Below, in pieces: positions 18,031 to 27,606 of a stretch of 64,000 bases of DNA. Source of the DNA: Arthrobacter globiformis (GTDB taxonomy: Bacteria > Actinomycetota > Actinomycetes > Actinomycetales > Micrococcaceae); the NCBI RefSeq assembly GCF_030817195.1, contig NZ_JAUSYZ010000001.1, positions 310,001 through 374,000 of the forward strand, in the 5' to 3' direction. Under the pieces are notes generated by a model. The model was not told the DNA's origin, searched no databases, and saw nothing but the letters and a program-made list of their open reading frames with translations. The first letter of the stretch is position 1, and each line of letters begins with the position of its first letter. A program made the translations under genes and the position numbers.

Positions 18031-18911
18031 TGTACTCCTTGGACCAGCTACGCGGCTTTGTGGCCGTCGCAGAAGAACTGCATTTCGGACGTGCGGCTGC
18101 CCGCCTGAACATGACGCAGCCGCCGTTGAGCCGGCAGATCCAGAAACTGGAAAAGGCCATTGGGGTGCTGCTGTTTGACCGCGACAACCGTGGTGTTGCG
18201 CTGACCGCCGCCGGGACGGCCTTCCTGGCCGACGCTCTCAAGCTGCTTGAGCTCGCCGATGCCGCTCCGAGCCTGGCCCGCCGGATCTCTGCGGGCTCCG
18301 CAGGCGCCGTCCGGATCGGCTTTACCGCCGCCTCCACGTTCGGGCTCCTGGGTGCCCTGCTGAACGAAATATCCGCCGCGCTGCCCGATGTGGACATTGA
18401 CCTCAGGGAGATGGTCACGAAGGACCAGACGGCGGCGCTCATCAATGGCGACATCGACCTTGGGCTGGCTCGTCCGCCGTTCGATGACGAGCTGTTCGAT
18501 TCCCGCCTGCTCTTCCGCGAACCGATCATGGTGGCAGTTCCGTCAGGGCACCCCTTGACGCAACTGAACCGGAAGCTGACAGCCGAAGACCTGCACGGGG
18601 AGGCTCTCATCATGCACTCGCCCACGCAGGCCAGGTATTTTTACGACCTCGTGATCAGTCTGGTCTCCTCGCACCGGACGTTCGTCCATACCGTCAGCCA
18701 GATTCTGACCATGATCTTCCTCGTCGCGGCGGGCCGCGGCGTTGCGCTTGTGCCCCAGTCGTCCACAGTTCTGGGTGTTGAAGGGGTGGAATACGTCGAA
18801 CTGGGCGGTTTCGAGGTGGATCCTGTCGAGCTCCATGCAATTTGGATGCGCAACTCACGCAACCCGGCGCTGCACCGCGTACTGGAGGCCATTAACGATC
18901 AGGGCGACTAG
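18021..18911 (+). CDS. LysR-family transcriptional regulator
   Basis: This 296-aa regulator has an N-terminal winged helix-turn-helix ('LHFGRAAARLNMTQPPLSRQ') followed by a two-lobed inducer-binding domain. It is divergent from the tct operon, the classic arrangement for a LysR activator of a neighbouring transport operon. Either GTG 18021 (AGGTGA upstream) or ATG 18030 can start it. Shared operator-like elements before tctC and kdgD suggest that it controls both, with an aldarate or pathway intermediate as inducer (inference). Confidence 0.88.
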   Translation: MGIMYSLDQLRGFVAVAEELHFGRAAARLNMTQPPLSRQIQKLEKAIGVLLFDRDNRGVALTAAGTAFLADALKLLELADAAPSLARRISAGSAGAVRIGFTAASTFGLLGALLNEISAALPDVDIDLREMVTKDQTAALINGDIDLGLARPPFDDELFDSRLLFREPIMVAVPSGHPLTQLNRKLTAEDLHGEALIMHSPTQARYFYDLVISLVSSHRTFVHTVSQILTMIFLVAAGRGVALVPQSSTVLGVEGVEYVELGGFEVDPVELHAIWMRNSRNPALHRVLEAINDQGD

Positions 18912-19031
18912 CGCGTCAGGGTCACCCTGCGGTGACGTCGGACTCTTAACCTGCTTCAAAGGAATAACAGCGGCCACAGAGCCCTTGTTCTAAACGGGCG
19001 CCGACCACTGGCTGCCCCGTGAAAGGACATT

Positions 19032-19307
19032 TTGCCTACTGCCTTCATCCCGTTCACCATGTGCGCCACGGTCCGCGACGACCACCGGCGCTCCTTCCGC
19101 ACCGACTTGGAACGCCTCACTTCCACCCACCGTGGTTGGGCGCCGCTGGACGTGCTTAAGTCCACCAACACCAAGGCTCTCCTCCGCGGGGCGGTCCCGC
19201 AGAGCGTTCACACCGCCACCGACGCGAGTCTCGCGCGCTACCTCCAGGACCGCCTTGCCGCCGACACGGACATCCACCTGGATCTCACCGTCAGCATCGA
19301 GCGGTAA
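19032..19307 (+). CDS. Small uncharacterised protein
   Basis: I do not recognise this 91-aa protein. It has no signal peptide, membrane segment or cysteine motif. It is rich in Arg, Thr, Asp and Leu, with a probable helical C-terminal half ('SLARYLQDRLAAD'). A TTG start at 19032 has AAAGGA 4 bp upstream; an ATG at 19059 is an alternative. A strong hairpin terminator follows 14 bp after the stop, supporting a real transcribed gene. It lies between the LysR gene and a convergent AraC gene. Confidence 0.55.
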   Translation: MPTAFIPFTMCATVRDDHRRSFRTDLERLTSTHRGWAPLDVLKSTNTKALLRGAVPQSVHTATDASLARYLQDRLAADTDIHLDLTVSIER

Positions 19308-19320
19308 CAGAATCTTGTGT

Positions 19321-19350
19321 GGCCCCGGACCTTTTGGGTCCGGGGCTTTT
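19321..19350 (+). terminator. Rho-independent terminator after the 91-aa gene
   Basis: GCCCCGGACC and GGTCCGGGGC form a GC-rich stem around a short T-rich loop, with TTTT following on the plus strand. It ends the small gene at 19032-19307 and could also act on the convergent AraC transcript. Confidence 0.75.
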
Positions 19351-19375
19351 CCATGCAGCGCGTATGCGCTGCATG

Positions 19376-20293
19376 TCAGTTTTGTGCCCGCTGCCGGTAC
19401 TGACGAGGCGTTTCGCCGGTGTCGTTGAGGAAATGCCGGTTGAAATTGGACAGGTTGGAGAAGCCGACTTCGTAGCAGATGTCGGAGATGGCGCTGTCGC
19501 TGTGCTCCAGCAGGCGCCGTGCGTGGGCAAGGCGGAGTTTGCGGACCAGGTCGCTGAAGTTCTGGCCCGTGGAGCGTTTGAAGTATTTCGAGAATGTCGG
19601 TTCGGTCATGCCAACCAAAGCTGCCGCTTCGGACATCTTGATGTTGCCGGCATGGTTGCTGAAGACATACTCGAGGACGATGTCGACGACGGCCGCGGCC
19701 TGGCCGTCCAGCTGCGGCCGGAACCATTCCTCGGCAAGGTAACGCCGTTCTTCCTGCGGCGCCCGCACCAGAATCGTGAAAAGTTCCAGGAGATGGTGAA
19801 GCCGCTCCAGTCCTTCGGTTTCGCCCATGGCTTCGATGGATGCGGCGGCGGCCCGGGCCGAACGGCCCAGGAACTCGATCCCGCGCGCGGACTGATCCAG
19901 CAGGGGCTTAACCTCCTCCATCTCAGGAACGGTCACGGCGGCTTGTTGAATCCACTTCCCGTCGAACTGGATCACGGCGTCGCGCCGTTCGAGCACTTCT
20001 CCGGGCTCCAGGTCGCTGACCCAGTCATGCGGCAATCCTGACCCGACCAGCGAGACGTGGCCCGCCTCAAAGGTGCCGATGTGGTCGCCGACTATGAACT
20101 TTCCCGTGCCTTTGCGGATCAGGTGTATTTCGTATTCCGGGTGATAGTTCCAGCGTGCGAGCGGGCTGGGGTAGTCGTGCTCGTGCCACCGGACGGAGTG
20201 GCTGGGGTCCGGCGGGATGACTTCCCGGTTGGCGCGCATGCCCAGCAGCCGCTCTGCGAGCCTGGCCGTTGCGCCGTCGGTAGGGGCTGTCAT
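19376..20293 (-). CDS. AraC-family transcriptional regulator
   Basis: This 305-aa regulator has an N-terminal cupin sensor region ('HPEYEIHLIRKGTGKFIVGD') and two C-terminal AraC helix-turn-helix units; 'SEAAALVGMTEPTFSKYFKR' and 'ISDICYEVGFSNLSNFNRHF' are visible. ATG 20293 is preferred because GGAG lies 7 bp upstream; two earlier in-frame ATGs lack one. It is divergent from the polyol ABC importer starting at 20572 and is the natural candidate activator of that operon. Confidence 0.88.
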   Translation of the reverse strand: MTAPTDGATARLAERLLGMRANREVIPPDPSHSVRWHEHDYPSPLARWNYHPEYEIHLIRKGTGKFIVGDHIGTFEAGHVSLVGSGLPHDWVSDLEPGEVLERRDAVIQFDGKWIQQAAVTVPEMEEVKPLLDQSARGIEFLGRSARAAAASIEAMGETEGLERLHHLLELFTILVRAPQEERRYLAEEWFRPQLDGQAAAVVDIVLEYVFSNHAGNIKMSEAAALVGMTEPTFSKYFKRSTGQNFSDLVRKLRLAHARRLLEHSDSAISDICYEVGFSNLSNFNRHFLNDTGETPRQYRQRAQN

Positions 20294-20571
20294 TGCGGTT
20301 CTCCGTGTCATGGGATGTTTATGAAATATGGACACCGCAGGTCAGTGCCTTCGCCTACATTACCGCCAACGCAGGCCGTCGACATGGAAAATTTGTATCA
20401 GAATTCAGCAACCAGGGCGCTAGTTGTGCCGCGTCCCACAGACCTAAAGTTGAGGAACACCAGCGCGGCACATCGGGTTCCCCGATCAAATGCCCGCTCC
20501 AGTCCGGTACTTCGACACAGCAGTCGGGGTGCAGTGGCTGCGCACCCCCTTGAAGAACAAAGGAGTCCTCA

Positions 20572-21921
20572 ATGCGCTCAAAAATGCGCGCTGCCTCACT
20601 TGCCGCCGGCGCCCTGTGCCTCGCACTTTCTGCCTCGGCCTGCTCCGGGGCCGGCGGCGGAACGGCTGCCGGTGACCAGAACAGCATCAATGTCCTGATG
20701 GTGAACAATCCGCAGATGGAAGACCTGCAAAGGCTGACTGCAGCTAATTTCACCAAGGAAACCGGCATCAAGGTCAACTACACGATCCTGCCGGAGAATG
20801 ACGTGCGGGCGAAGATCAGCCAGGAATTCTCCAGCCAGGCCGGCCAGTACGATGTCGCTTCCCTGTCGAACTACGAGATTCCGTTCTACTCCGAAAACAA
20901 GTGGCTCGCGCCCCTGGACAATGTAGCCAAGGACGCTGAATTCAACCAGGCAGACATTCTGCCCGCTTACACTGCTTCCCTGACTGGCAAGGATGGCAAG
21001 CTGTACGGCGAGCCGTTCTACGGTGAGTCCTCCTTCCTGATGTACCGCAAGGACATTTTCGAGGCTAAAGGCCTGACCATGCCGGAGAAGCCCACCTGGG
21101 ACCAGGTCGCTGATTTGGCCGCGAAGGCCGACGGTGCGGCTGCGGGCATGAAGGGCATCTGCCTCCGCGGCCAGCCTGGCTGGGGCCAGGTTTTCGCGCC
21201 GCTGACCACCGTGGTCAACACCTTCGGCGGCACCTGGTTCGACAAGGACTGGAACGCGAAGGTCAACGCTCCCGAATTCACTGCGGCGACCGACTTCTAC
21301 ACCAAGCTGGTGCGCGAGCACGGTGAAGCGGGTGCCGCGCAGGCCGGGTTCACCGAGTGCCTGAACAACATGAGCCAGAGCAAGGTGGCCATGTGGTACG
21401 ACGCCACCTCTGCTGCCGGCGCCCTGGAGGCCGCGAACTCCCCGGTGAAGGGCAAGATCGGCTACGCCCAGGCCCCGGTGAAGAACACGAAGTCCTCCGG
21501 CTGGCTGTGGACCTGGTCCTGGGGCGTACAGGCCGCCTCGAAGAAGCAGGACGCTGCGGGGAAGTTCATCGCCTGGGCCAGCTCGAAGAAGTATGAGGAA
21601 CTGGTGGCATCAAAGCTCGGCTGGGCCAAGGTCCCCTCGGGCAAGCGCATCTCCACGTACGAGAACACCGACTTCCAGAAGGCAGCCCCGTTCTTCAAGG
21701 CGGAACGCTCCGCCATCGAAAACGCGGATCCGAAGAATCCAGGCGTGCAGGAGCGTCCGGTGGTCGGCATCCAGTTCGTCGGGATCCCCGAATTCGCTGA
21801 CCTCGGCACCACGGTCTCCCAGGGTGTCAGCTCCGCAATCGCAGGGCAGGGATCGGTAACTGAGGCGCTGGCCAAGGGCCAGGAAGCCGCCCAGAAAATC
21901 GGCGACAAGTACAAGAAGTAA
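20572..21921 (+). CDS. ABC polyol/sugar transporter, solute-binding lipoprotein
   Basis: This 449-aa family-1 extracellular binding protein has a lipoprotein signal (lipobox SASAC, Cys24) and an excellent AAAGGAG ribosome-binding site. It resembles sorbitol/mannitol-binding SmoE-like proteins ('TSAAGALEAANSPVKGKIGYA' region). It begins a cluster running binding protein, permease, permease, zinc polyol dehydrogenase, fructokinase and mannitol dehydrogenase, so the likely ligand is a hexitol or pentitol. Ligand identity is inferred from those enzymes. Confidence 0.9.
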   Translation: MRSKMRAASLAAGALCLALSASACSGAGGGTAAGDQNSINVLMVNNPQMEDLQRLTAANFTKETGIKVNYTILPENDVRAKISQEFSSQAGQYDVASLSNYEIPFYSENKWLAPLDNVAKDAEFNQADILPAYTASLTGKDGKLYGEPFYGESSFLMYRKDIFEAKGLTMPEKPTWDQVADLAAKADGAAAGMKGICLRGQPGWGQVFAPLTTVVNTFGGTWFDKDWNAKVNAPEFTAATDFYTKLVREHGEAGAAQAGFTECLNNMSQSKVAMWYDATSAAGALEAANSPVKGKIGYAQAPVKNTKSSGWLWTWSWGVQAASKKQDAAGKFIAWASSKKYEELVASKLGWAKVPSGKRISTYENTDFQKAAPFFKAERSAIENADPKNPGVQERPVVGIQFVGIPEFADLGTTVSQGVSSAIAGQGSVTEALAKGQEAAQKIGDKYKK

Positions 21922-21982
21922 CCCACCCACCAACCGGTTCCGTGGCCCGCCCCGGCCGGCCACGGAACCGCAGGAGACCATC

Positions 21983-22951
21983 ATGACAACAGCAACAGCG
22001 CGCATTTCCCGTACCGGGCACAGCGCAACGAAACCTTCCAAGAACGCCAGATCCCGTGAACGCGCTCTGGCCTGGGCACGGCGTGCGCCGCTGCTGCCGG
22101 CCCTCATCTTCCTGATCATCGTCACCCAGCTGCCGTTCGTTGTGACCCTGATCATCTCGTTCCTGAACTGGAACAGCCTCCGCCCGGACCAGACCGGGTT
22201 CGCCGGCCTGAGCAACTACATCGAAGTCCTCACCAACGCCGACCTGCGCCAGGCCATCTTCACCACCATCATCCTCACCGTTTCCGTCGTCCTGGCCAGC
22301 CTGGTCATCGGCCTCGGACTCGCACTGCTGCTGGACAAGAAGTTCATCGGCCGCGGACTGGCCCGCACCCTCCTGATCGCACCGTTCCTCGTGGTGCCCG
22401 TGGCCGCCGCCCTGATCTGGAAGCACGCCCTGCTCAACCCGACGTACGGGCTGATCAACGGGATCCTGACCTGGGTCTGGTCCCTGTTCGGCAGCGACAC
22501 CCCGCCGCAGCCGGACCTCCTGTCCCAGGCGCCGCTGATGGCCGTCATCGTCTCCCTGGTCTGGCAGTGGACGCCCTTCATGATGCTCATCCTGCTGGCC
22601 GGCCTGCAGTCGCGTCCCATGGACACCGTTGAAGCAGCACAGATGGACGGCGCCAGCCCGTGGGATATCTTCCGCCACCTCACCCTCCCGCACCTGCGCC
22701 AGTACCTGGAACTCGGCGGCCTGCTCGGAGCCATCTACATTGTGCAGAACTTCGATGCCGTCTTCACCCTCACCTCCGGCGGCCTGGACACCGCCAACCT
22801 GCCCTACGCGATCTACCAGACGTTCTACTTCGCCAACGAATACGGGCTGGCGTCCGCCGCCGGCGTTGTGGTGGTCATCGGCACCATCATCGTGGCGACC
22901 TTCGCCCTCCGCACCGTTTTCTCGCTCTTCAAGAAGGAGGCAGCACGATGA
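21983..22951 (+). CDS. ABC polyol transporter permease 1
   Basis: This 322-aa MalF-type inner-membrane permease has about six helices and the EAA loop 'TVEAAQMDGASPWDIFRHLT'. CAGGAG precedes the ATG. Its stop overlaps the start of the second permease (ATGA), so the two subunits are made in a coupled manner. The gene follows the binding protein by 61 bp. No ATPase is encoded nearby, as in the fructan locus. Confidence 0.9.
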   Translation: MTTATARISRTGHSATKPSKNARSRERALAWARRAPLLPALIFLIIVTQLPFVVTLIISFLNWNSLRPDQTGFAGLSNYIEVLTNADLRQAIFTTIILTVSVVLASLVIGLGLALLLDKKFIGRGLARTLLIAPFLVVPVAAALIWKHALLNPTYGLINGILTWVWSLFGSDTPPQPDLLSQAPLMAVIVSLVWQWTPFMMLILLAGLQSRPMDTVEAAQMDGASPWDIFRHLTLPHLRQYLELGGLLGAIYIVQNFDAVFTLTSGGLDTANLPYAIYQTFYFANEYGLASAAGVVVVIGTIIVATFALRTVFSLFKKEAAR

Positions 22952-23883
22952 GCACCCTCACCCCCGCCGCACCCCAAAACACACCCCCCGGGCCCACAGC
23001 CCTGAACGCCGGGTCCCGCAGCCGCATATTCGGTAGGTTCGGCGGCAAGTCCCGCATGGATCCCACCCGAAACAACACGGCCGCCGGCATCGCGGCCTGG
23101 CTGCTGGCCCTGCTGTTCGCCGCCCCGGTCCTGTGGATGATCCTGACGTCCTTCCACTCGGAAACGGACGCCGCCACAAACCCGCCCTCCGTCGCGGCGA
23201 ACCTCACCCTGGATGCCTACAAGGAGTTCTTCGGCGCCAGCTCCGGCGTCAGCCCCTGGCCGCCGCTGATCAACTCAGCCACCGCCTCGATCCTCTCCAC
23301 CGTGCTGGTCCTGGTCCTGGCCATCCCCGCGGCCTATGCGCTGTCCATCCGACCCGTGAAGAAGTGGACCGACGTGATGTTCTTCTTCCTCTCCACGAAG
23401 ATGATGCCGGTGGTGGCCGCGATCCTGCCCCTATACCTGTTCGCCAAGACCACCGGCGCGCTGGACAACATCTGGTTCCTGATCCTGATGTACACCTCCA
23501 TGAACCTGCCCATCGCCGTCTGGATGATGCGCTCCTTCCTCGCCGAAGTGCCCGTCGAAATGCTTGAGGCGGCACAGATCGACGGCGCAAACCTGCTCCT
23601 CACCCTTCGGAAGATCATTGCTCCCGTGGCCATGCCCGGCATCGCCGCCACCGCCCTAATCTGCTTCATCTTCAGCTGGAACGAACTGCTCCTGGCCCGG
23701 GTACTCACCGGCGTCGTCGCCGGAACAGCGCCGGTGTTCCTCACGGGCTTCGTCTCCAGCCAGGGCCTGTTCCTCGCCAAGGTCTGCGCGGCCGCCGTCG
23801 TCATTTCGCTCCCGGTGCTGTTCGCCGGCTTCGCCGCCCAGGACAAACTCGTCCAGGGCCTCTCGCTGGGCGCCGTGAAATAA
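22948..23883 (+). CDS. ABC polyol transporter permease 2
   Basis: This 311-aa MalG-type permease has about 45 polar residues, then six helices, the EAA loop 'MLEAAQIDGANLLLTLRKII' and the typical C-terminal 'LSLGAVK'. ATG 22948 lies in an ATGA overlap with the previous stop and has AAGGAGG upstream. It forms the importer heterodimer with the preceding gene. Confidence 0.9.
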   Translation: MSTLTPAAPQNTPPGPTALNAGSRSRIFGRFGGKSRMDPTRNNTAAGIAAWLLALLFAAPVLWMILTSFHSETDAATNPPSVAANLTLDAYKEFFGASSGVSPWPPLINSATASILSTVLVLVLAIPAAYALSIRPVKKWTDVMFFFLSTKMMPVVAAILPLYLFAKTTGALDNIWFLILMYTSMNLPIAVWMMRSFLAEVPVEMLEAAQIDGANLLLTLRKIIAPVAMPGIAATALICFIFSWNELLLARVLTGVVAGTAPVFLTGFVSSQGLFLAKVCAAAVVISLPVLFAGFAAQDKLVQGLSLGAVK

Positions 23884-24026
23884 CAGCGCGGTGAAATATC
23901 AGGCCGTGGAATAACAGCGCCGCCAAGTAGCCGGCCATCCCCACTTCGATTCCCAGAGGATTACTTCGATGACAACACCCACCGCGCAGTCCCGCACCCG
24001 CACGGACCGCCGAACTGCCAACCTCC

Positions 24027-25031
24027 ATGCGCGCCTCCATCCTGAAGCGCCAGGGCGACATGGCACTGGAAACCCTTCCCGTCCCCGGCCTTGAGCCCGA
24101 CCAGGTCCTGGTGCAGGTCGCCGCCGTCGGCGTCTGCGGCAGCGACGTCCACTACTACGAACACGGGAGGATCGGGGACTATGTGGTGGATCACCCGCTA
24201 ATCCTTGGCCACGAGCTCTCCGGCCGGATCGCCGCCGTCGGAACCGCCGTCGACCCTGACCGCGTCGGCAAGCGCGTCGCCGTCGAACCCCAACGCCCCT
24301 GCCGCACGTGCAAGCAGTGCAAAGCCGGACGCTACAACCTCTGCCCGGACATCGAGTTTTACGCGACCCCGCCGATCGATGGCGCCTTCGCGGAATACGT
24401 GACCATCCAGAACGACTTCGCCTACGACATCCCGGAAAGCGTCAGCGACGAGGCAGCTGCCCTCATCGAGCCGCTGTCGGTGGGGCTGTGGGCCTGCGAA
24501 CGTGCCGAAATCCGCCCCGGGAGCCGCGTCCTGATCGCGGGAGCCGGCCCCATCGGCATCATCGCTGCCCAGGCCGCCCGCGCCTTCGGTGCCACGGAAA
24601 TCTACATCAGCGACATCGCCGAGGACCGCCTGGCCTTCGCCCTGGAACACGGCGCCACCCACGCGCTGAACGCGAAGACAGACACTGTGGAAGGGCTCGA
24701 CGTCGATGCCTTTATTGACGCTTCCGGCGCACCGCAGGCGGTCCGTTCCGGGATTAAGGCCGTGGGACCGGCCGGGAGGGTCATCCTGGTGGGGCTCGGG
24801 GCCGACGACGTCGAACTCCCCGTCTCGTACATCCAGAACCGTGAGATCTGGCTCTCCGGCGTGTTCCGCTACACCAACACCTGGCCCCTGGCGATCCAGC
24901 TGGTCGCCGACGGCAAAGTGGACCTGGACGTCCTGGTCACCGGCAAGTTCACCCTCGTCGAATCCGAGGAAGCACTCAAAGCCGGCAAACAGCCGGGCCA
25001 GCTCAAGGCCGTCGTCTATCCCGGCCGCTAA
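24027..25031 (+). CDS. Zinc-dependent polyol (xylitol/sorbitol-type) dehydrogenase
   Basis: This 334-aa MDR-family alcohol dehydrogenase oxidises a polyol to a ketose with NAD. Catalytic zinc ligands are in VCGSDVHYYEHG and LGHELSG, the structural zinc loop is CRTCKQCKAGRYNLC, and the cofactor fold carries AGAGPIGIIAA. The start is problematic. The best ribosome-binding site (AGAGGA at 23955-23960) serves an ATG at 23969 that is one base out of frame with the enzyme, while ATG 24027 in the right frame has none. Either 24027 is used weakly or a one-base indel has disrupted the natural N-terminus. Confidence 0.85.
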   Translation: MRASILKRQGDMALETLPVPGLEPDQVLVQVAAVGVCGSDVHYYEHGRIGDYVVDHPLILGHELSGRIAAVGTAVDPDRVGKRVAVEPQRPCRTCKQCKAGRYNLCPDIEFYATPPIDGAFAEYVTIQNDFAYDIPESVSDEAAALIEPLSVGLWACERAEIRPGSRVLIAGAGPIGIIAAQAARAFGATEIYISDIAEDRLAFALEHGATHALNAKTDTVEGLDVDAFIDASGAPQAVRSGIKAVGPAGRVILVGLGADDVELPVSYIQNREIWLSGVFRYTNTWPLAIQLVADGKVDLDVLVTGKFTLVESEEALKAGKQPGQLKAVVYPGR

Positions 25032-25097
25032 GCGGATCCCTGCACCGCCCCCGCCCAGCATCAACCACGTTCAGCACCCACCTGCCAGGAAGCAGCC

Positions 25098-26102
25098 ATG
25101 TCACCACACGAGAACGGTCCGGAGCCAGACGTCTCTGATGACGCAGCCCTGATCACGGTCATCGGTGAGTCACTCGTTGACATCATCGATGACCAGCGAT
25201 GGGGAATCACCGCTCCGCAGATGCACCCGGGCGGCAGCCCCCTCAACGTTGCCGTCGGCTGCGCCCGCCTGGACCTCCGCACCAAACTCGTCACGCACTT
25301 CGCCGAGGACCGTTACGGGCGCATGATCGCTGACCATCTGGACAGCAACGGCGTCGGGAGTATCGTCGGCGGCTCCGAGCCGACCTCAACCGCCCTGGCG
25401 TCCCTGGACGCTGCCGGGGCGGCGCAATACACGTTCTCCATCAGCTGGGACATTAACGGTGCGTCCATGCCTGCCCTGGCAACCGCGGAGAGCTCGCTCC
25501 ATGTCCACACCGGGTCCATTGCGACGGCCCTGCCCCCGGGCAACAAGTCGGTACGGGGACTGGTCGACGCAGCACGCCCGCACGCCACCATCAGCTTTGA
25601 CCCCAACTGCCGGCCGGCCATCAGCCCGGACGTGGCCGCGGCACGGGAACAGGCCGAGGACTTTGTGGCCGCCAGTGACATCGTCAAAGCCAGTGACGAG
25701 GACCTGCTGTGGCTTTACCCAAACAGGACGCTGGAGGAGTCGATGGCGGCGTGGCTGGACCGCGGACCGTCGCTGGTGGCATTGACCCGCGGCGCCAACG
25801 GCCCGGTGCTCATGACAGGGCAGGGACGCGTGGAGATGCCGGGGGAGCCCATCGCGGTGGAAGACACCGTCGGGGCAGGGGATTCCTTCATGGCCGGACT
25901 GATCTCCGGACTCGCCCAGATGGACATGCTGGGGGCGGCCGGCAGGCCACACCTGCGTAACCTGTCCCTGGATGACCTGCACGCCCTGGCCGCCTATGCG
26001 AACAGGGCCGCGGCGATCACCTGTTCCCGCCAAGGGGCCAACCCGCCGACGTCGGCAGAGCTGGGTCCCCTGACCCGCTCCGTCTCCGCCCAGAAGGCGT
26101 GA
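25098..26102 (+). CDS. PfkB-family carbohydrate kinase (probable fructokinase)
   Basis: This 334-aa ribokinase-fold kinase should phosphorylate fructose formed by the neighbouring polyol dehydrogenases. The N-terminal 'VIGESLVDIID' and 'HPGGSPLNVAVGCARL' blocks bind sugar. The C-terminal 'VEDTVGAGDSFMAGLISGL' holds the catalytic Asp and anion hole. AGGAAG precedes the ATG. The downstream mannitol dehydrogenase start lies at or beside its stop codon. Its C-terminus is the intact counterpart of the remnant at 6193-6396. Confidence 0.88.
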   Translation: MSPHENGPEPDVSDDAALITVIGESLVDIIDDQRWGITAPQMHPGGSPLNVAVGCARLDLRTKLVTHFAEDRYGRMIADHLDSNGVGSIVGGSEPTSTALASLDAAGAAQYTFSISWDINGASMPALATAESSLHVHTGSIATALPPGNKSVRGLVDAARPHATISFDPNCRPAISPDVAAAREQAEDFVAASDIVKASDEDLLWLYPNRTLEESMAAWLDRGPSLVALTRGANGPVLMTGQGRVEMPGEPIAVEDTVGAGDSFMAGLISGLAQMDMLGAAGRPHLRNLSLDDLHALAAYANRAAAITCSRQGANPPTSAELGPLTRSVSAQKA

Positions 26103-26104
26103 CC

Positions 26105-27583
26105 ATGCAAACACGGAGCAACAGTTCCCTTCCCGGGAGGCCTGCCCCGGTGGCCGTACCGTCCTACGATCGGACGAAGCTCACCGCCGGCATCGTCCAC
26201 TTCGGCGTCGGCGGATTCCATCGCGCCCATCAGGCCATGTACCTGGACCGGCTGATGAATGCCGGACAAGCGCACGACTGGGCCATCTGCGGGGTCGGGG
26301 TCTTGCCGGCGGACGCCCGCATGAAGCAGGTCATGGACAGCCAGGACTGCCTTTACACCCTGGTGGTGAAAAATCCTGACGGAAGCCGGGAGGCGCGGAT
26401 CATTGGCTCGATCATCGAGTATCTCTTCGCCCCCGAGGACCCGGAGGCGGTCACCGAGAAGATGGCCTCCGAGGCCATCCGCATCGTCTCGCTCACCGTG
26501 ACCGAAGGCGGCTATAACTTCCACCACGTCACCGGCGACTTCGACGCCGATAACCGCGACGTCCTCCATGACCTCCAGCCCGGCGCCGCGCCCAGGACGA
26601 CCTTTGGGCTCATCACCGAGGCGCTCGCCAGGCGGCGGGCACGCGGGCTCGCTCCGTTCACCGTGATGTCCTGCGACAACATCCAGGGCAACGGCGACGT
26701 CGCCCGCAAGATGTTCACGGCCTTTGCAAACCTCAAAGACCCGGGGTTGGGCGCCTGGGTCGCGGAAAGTGTCCCCTTTCCCAACAGCATGGTGGACCGG
26801 ATAACCCCGGTCACAACCGATGACGACCGGGCCGCTATTGCCGGGGAATTCGGCGTAGGCGACGCGTGGCCTGTGGTGTGCGAGCCGTTCGAGCAATGGG
26901 TCCTCGAAGACCATTTCAGCCTCGGTCGCCCTCCGTTTGAAGACGCCGGTGTCCAGTTGGTGGACGACGTCGAACCCTACGAACTGATGAAGCTGCGGCT
27001 GCTGAATGCCAGCCATCAGGGCATGTGCTATTTCGGCTACCTGGCTGGCTACCGTTACGCCCACGAAGCCGCCCAGGACCCGTTGTTCGCCCGGTTCCTG
27101 CTTGATTACATGGACAGGGAAGCCACGCCCACACTCCAGCCCGTGCCCGGCATCGATCTCGGATCTTACAAGCGAACACTGATTGAGCGGTTCTCCAACC
27201 AACATGTCAGGGACACTCTCGCCCGACTGTGCGCCGAAAGCTCCGATCGGATCCCCAAATGGCTGCTACCGGTGATCCGCGTCAACCTGGACAACGGCGG
27301 AGAGATCCACCGCTCCGCGGCGATTGTCGCCAGCTGGGCCCGCTACGACGAAGGCACGGACGAGCAAGGAAACTCCATCGACGTCGTCGACCGGCTCAAA
27401 GAACCCCTGATGGCCGCCGCGGCGCGCCAGCGTGAGGAACCGCTGGCGTTCATCTCCAGCCGGGAGGTCTTCGGCGACCTTGTCGACAACGAGCGCTTCG
27501 TGGACGCGTACACGCGGGTTCTCGGTGCGCTCCATTCCGACGGGGCCGCGGCAGCCCTGCGATCCCTTGCAGCCCGCTCCTAG
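26105..27583 (+). CDS. Mannitol 2-dehydrogenase family protein
   Basis: This 492-aa long-chain dehydrogenase of the mannitol/fructuronate reductase family converts mannitol (or arabitol, or a sugar acid) to the ketose with NAD. Visible are 'GIVHFGVGGFHRAHQAMYLD' for cofactor binding and 'MKLRLLNASHQGMCYFGYLA', which contains the family's catalytic Lys-Asn-His arrangement. ATG 26105 is 7 bp after AAGG; an in-frame GTG at 26099 overlaps the kinase stop and is an alternative. Fructose made here would be phosphorylated by the kinase just upstream. Confidence 0.88.
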   Translation: MQTRSNSSLPGRPAPVAVPSYDRTKLTAGIVHFGVGGFHRAHQAMYLDRLMNAGQAHDWAICGVGVLPADARMKQVMDSQDCLYTLVVKNPDGSREARIIGSIIEYLFAPEDPEAVTEKMASEAIRIVSLTVTEGGYNFHHVTGDFDADNRDVLHDLQPGAAPRTTFGLITEALARRRARGLAPFTVMSCDNIQGNGDVARKMFTAFANLKDPGLGAWVAESVPFPNSMVDRITPVTTDDDRAAIAGEFGVGDAWPVVCEPFEQWVLEDHFSLGRPPFEDAGVQLVDDVEPYELMKLRLLNASHQGMCYFGYLAGYRYAHEAAQDPLFARFLLDYMDREATPTLQPVPGIDLGSYKRTLIERFSNQHVRDTLARLCAESSDRIPKWLLPVIRVNLDNGGEIHRSAAIVASWARYDEGTDEQGNSIDVVDRLKEPLMAAAARQREEPLAFISSREVFGDLVDNERFVDAYTRVLGALHSDGAAAALRSLAARS

Positions 27584-27606
27584 AAGACCGAACGTCCAGA
27601 TCGAAA

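Noticed and set aside
22660..22947. N-terminal extension of the second polyol permease to 22660
   Set aside because: It overlaps almost 300 bp of the first permease. ATG 22948 has AAGGAGG and an ATGA overlap.
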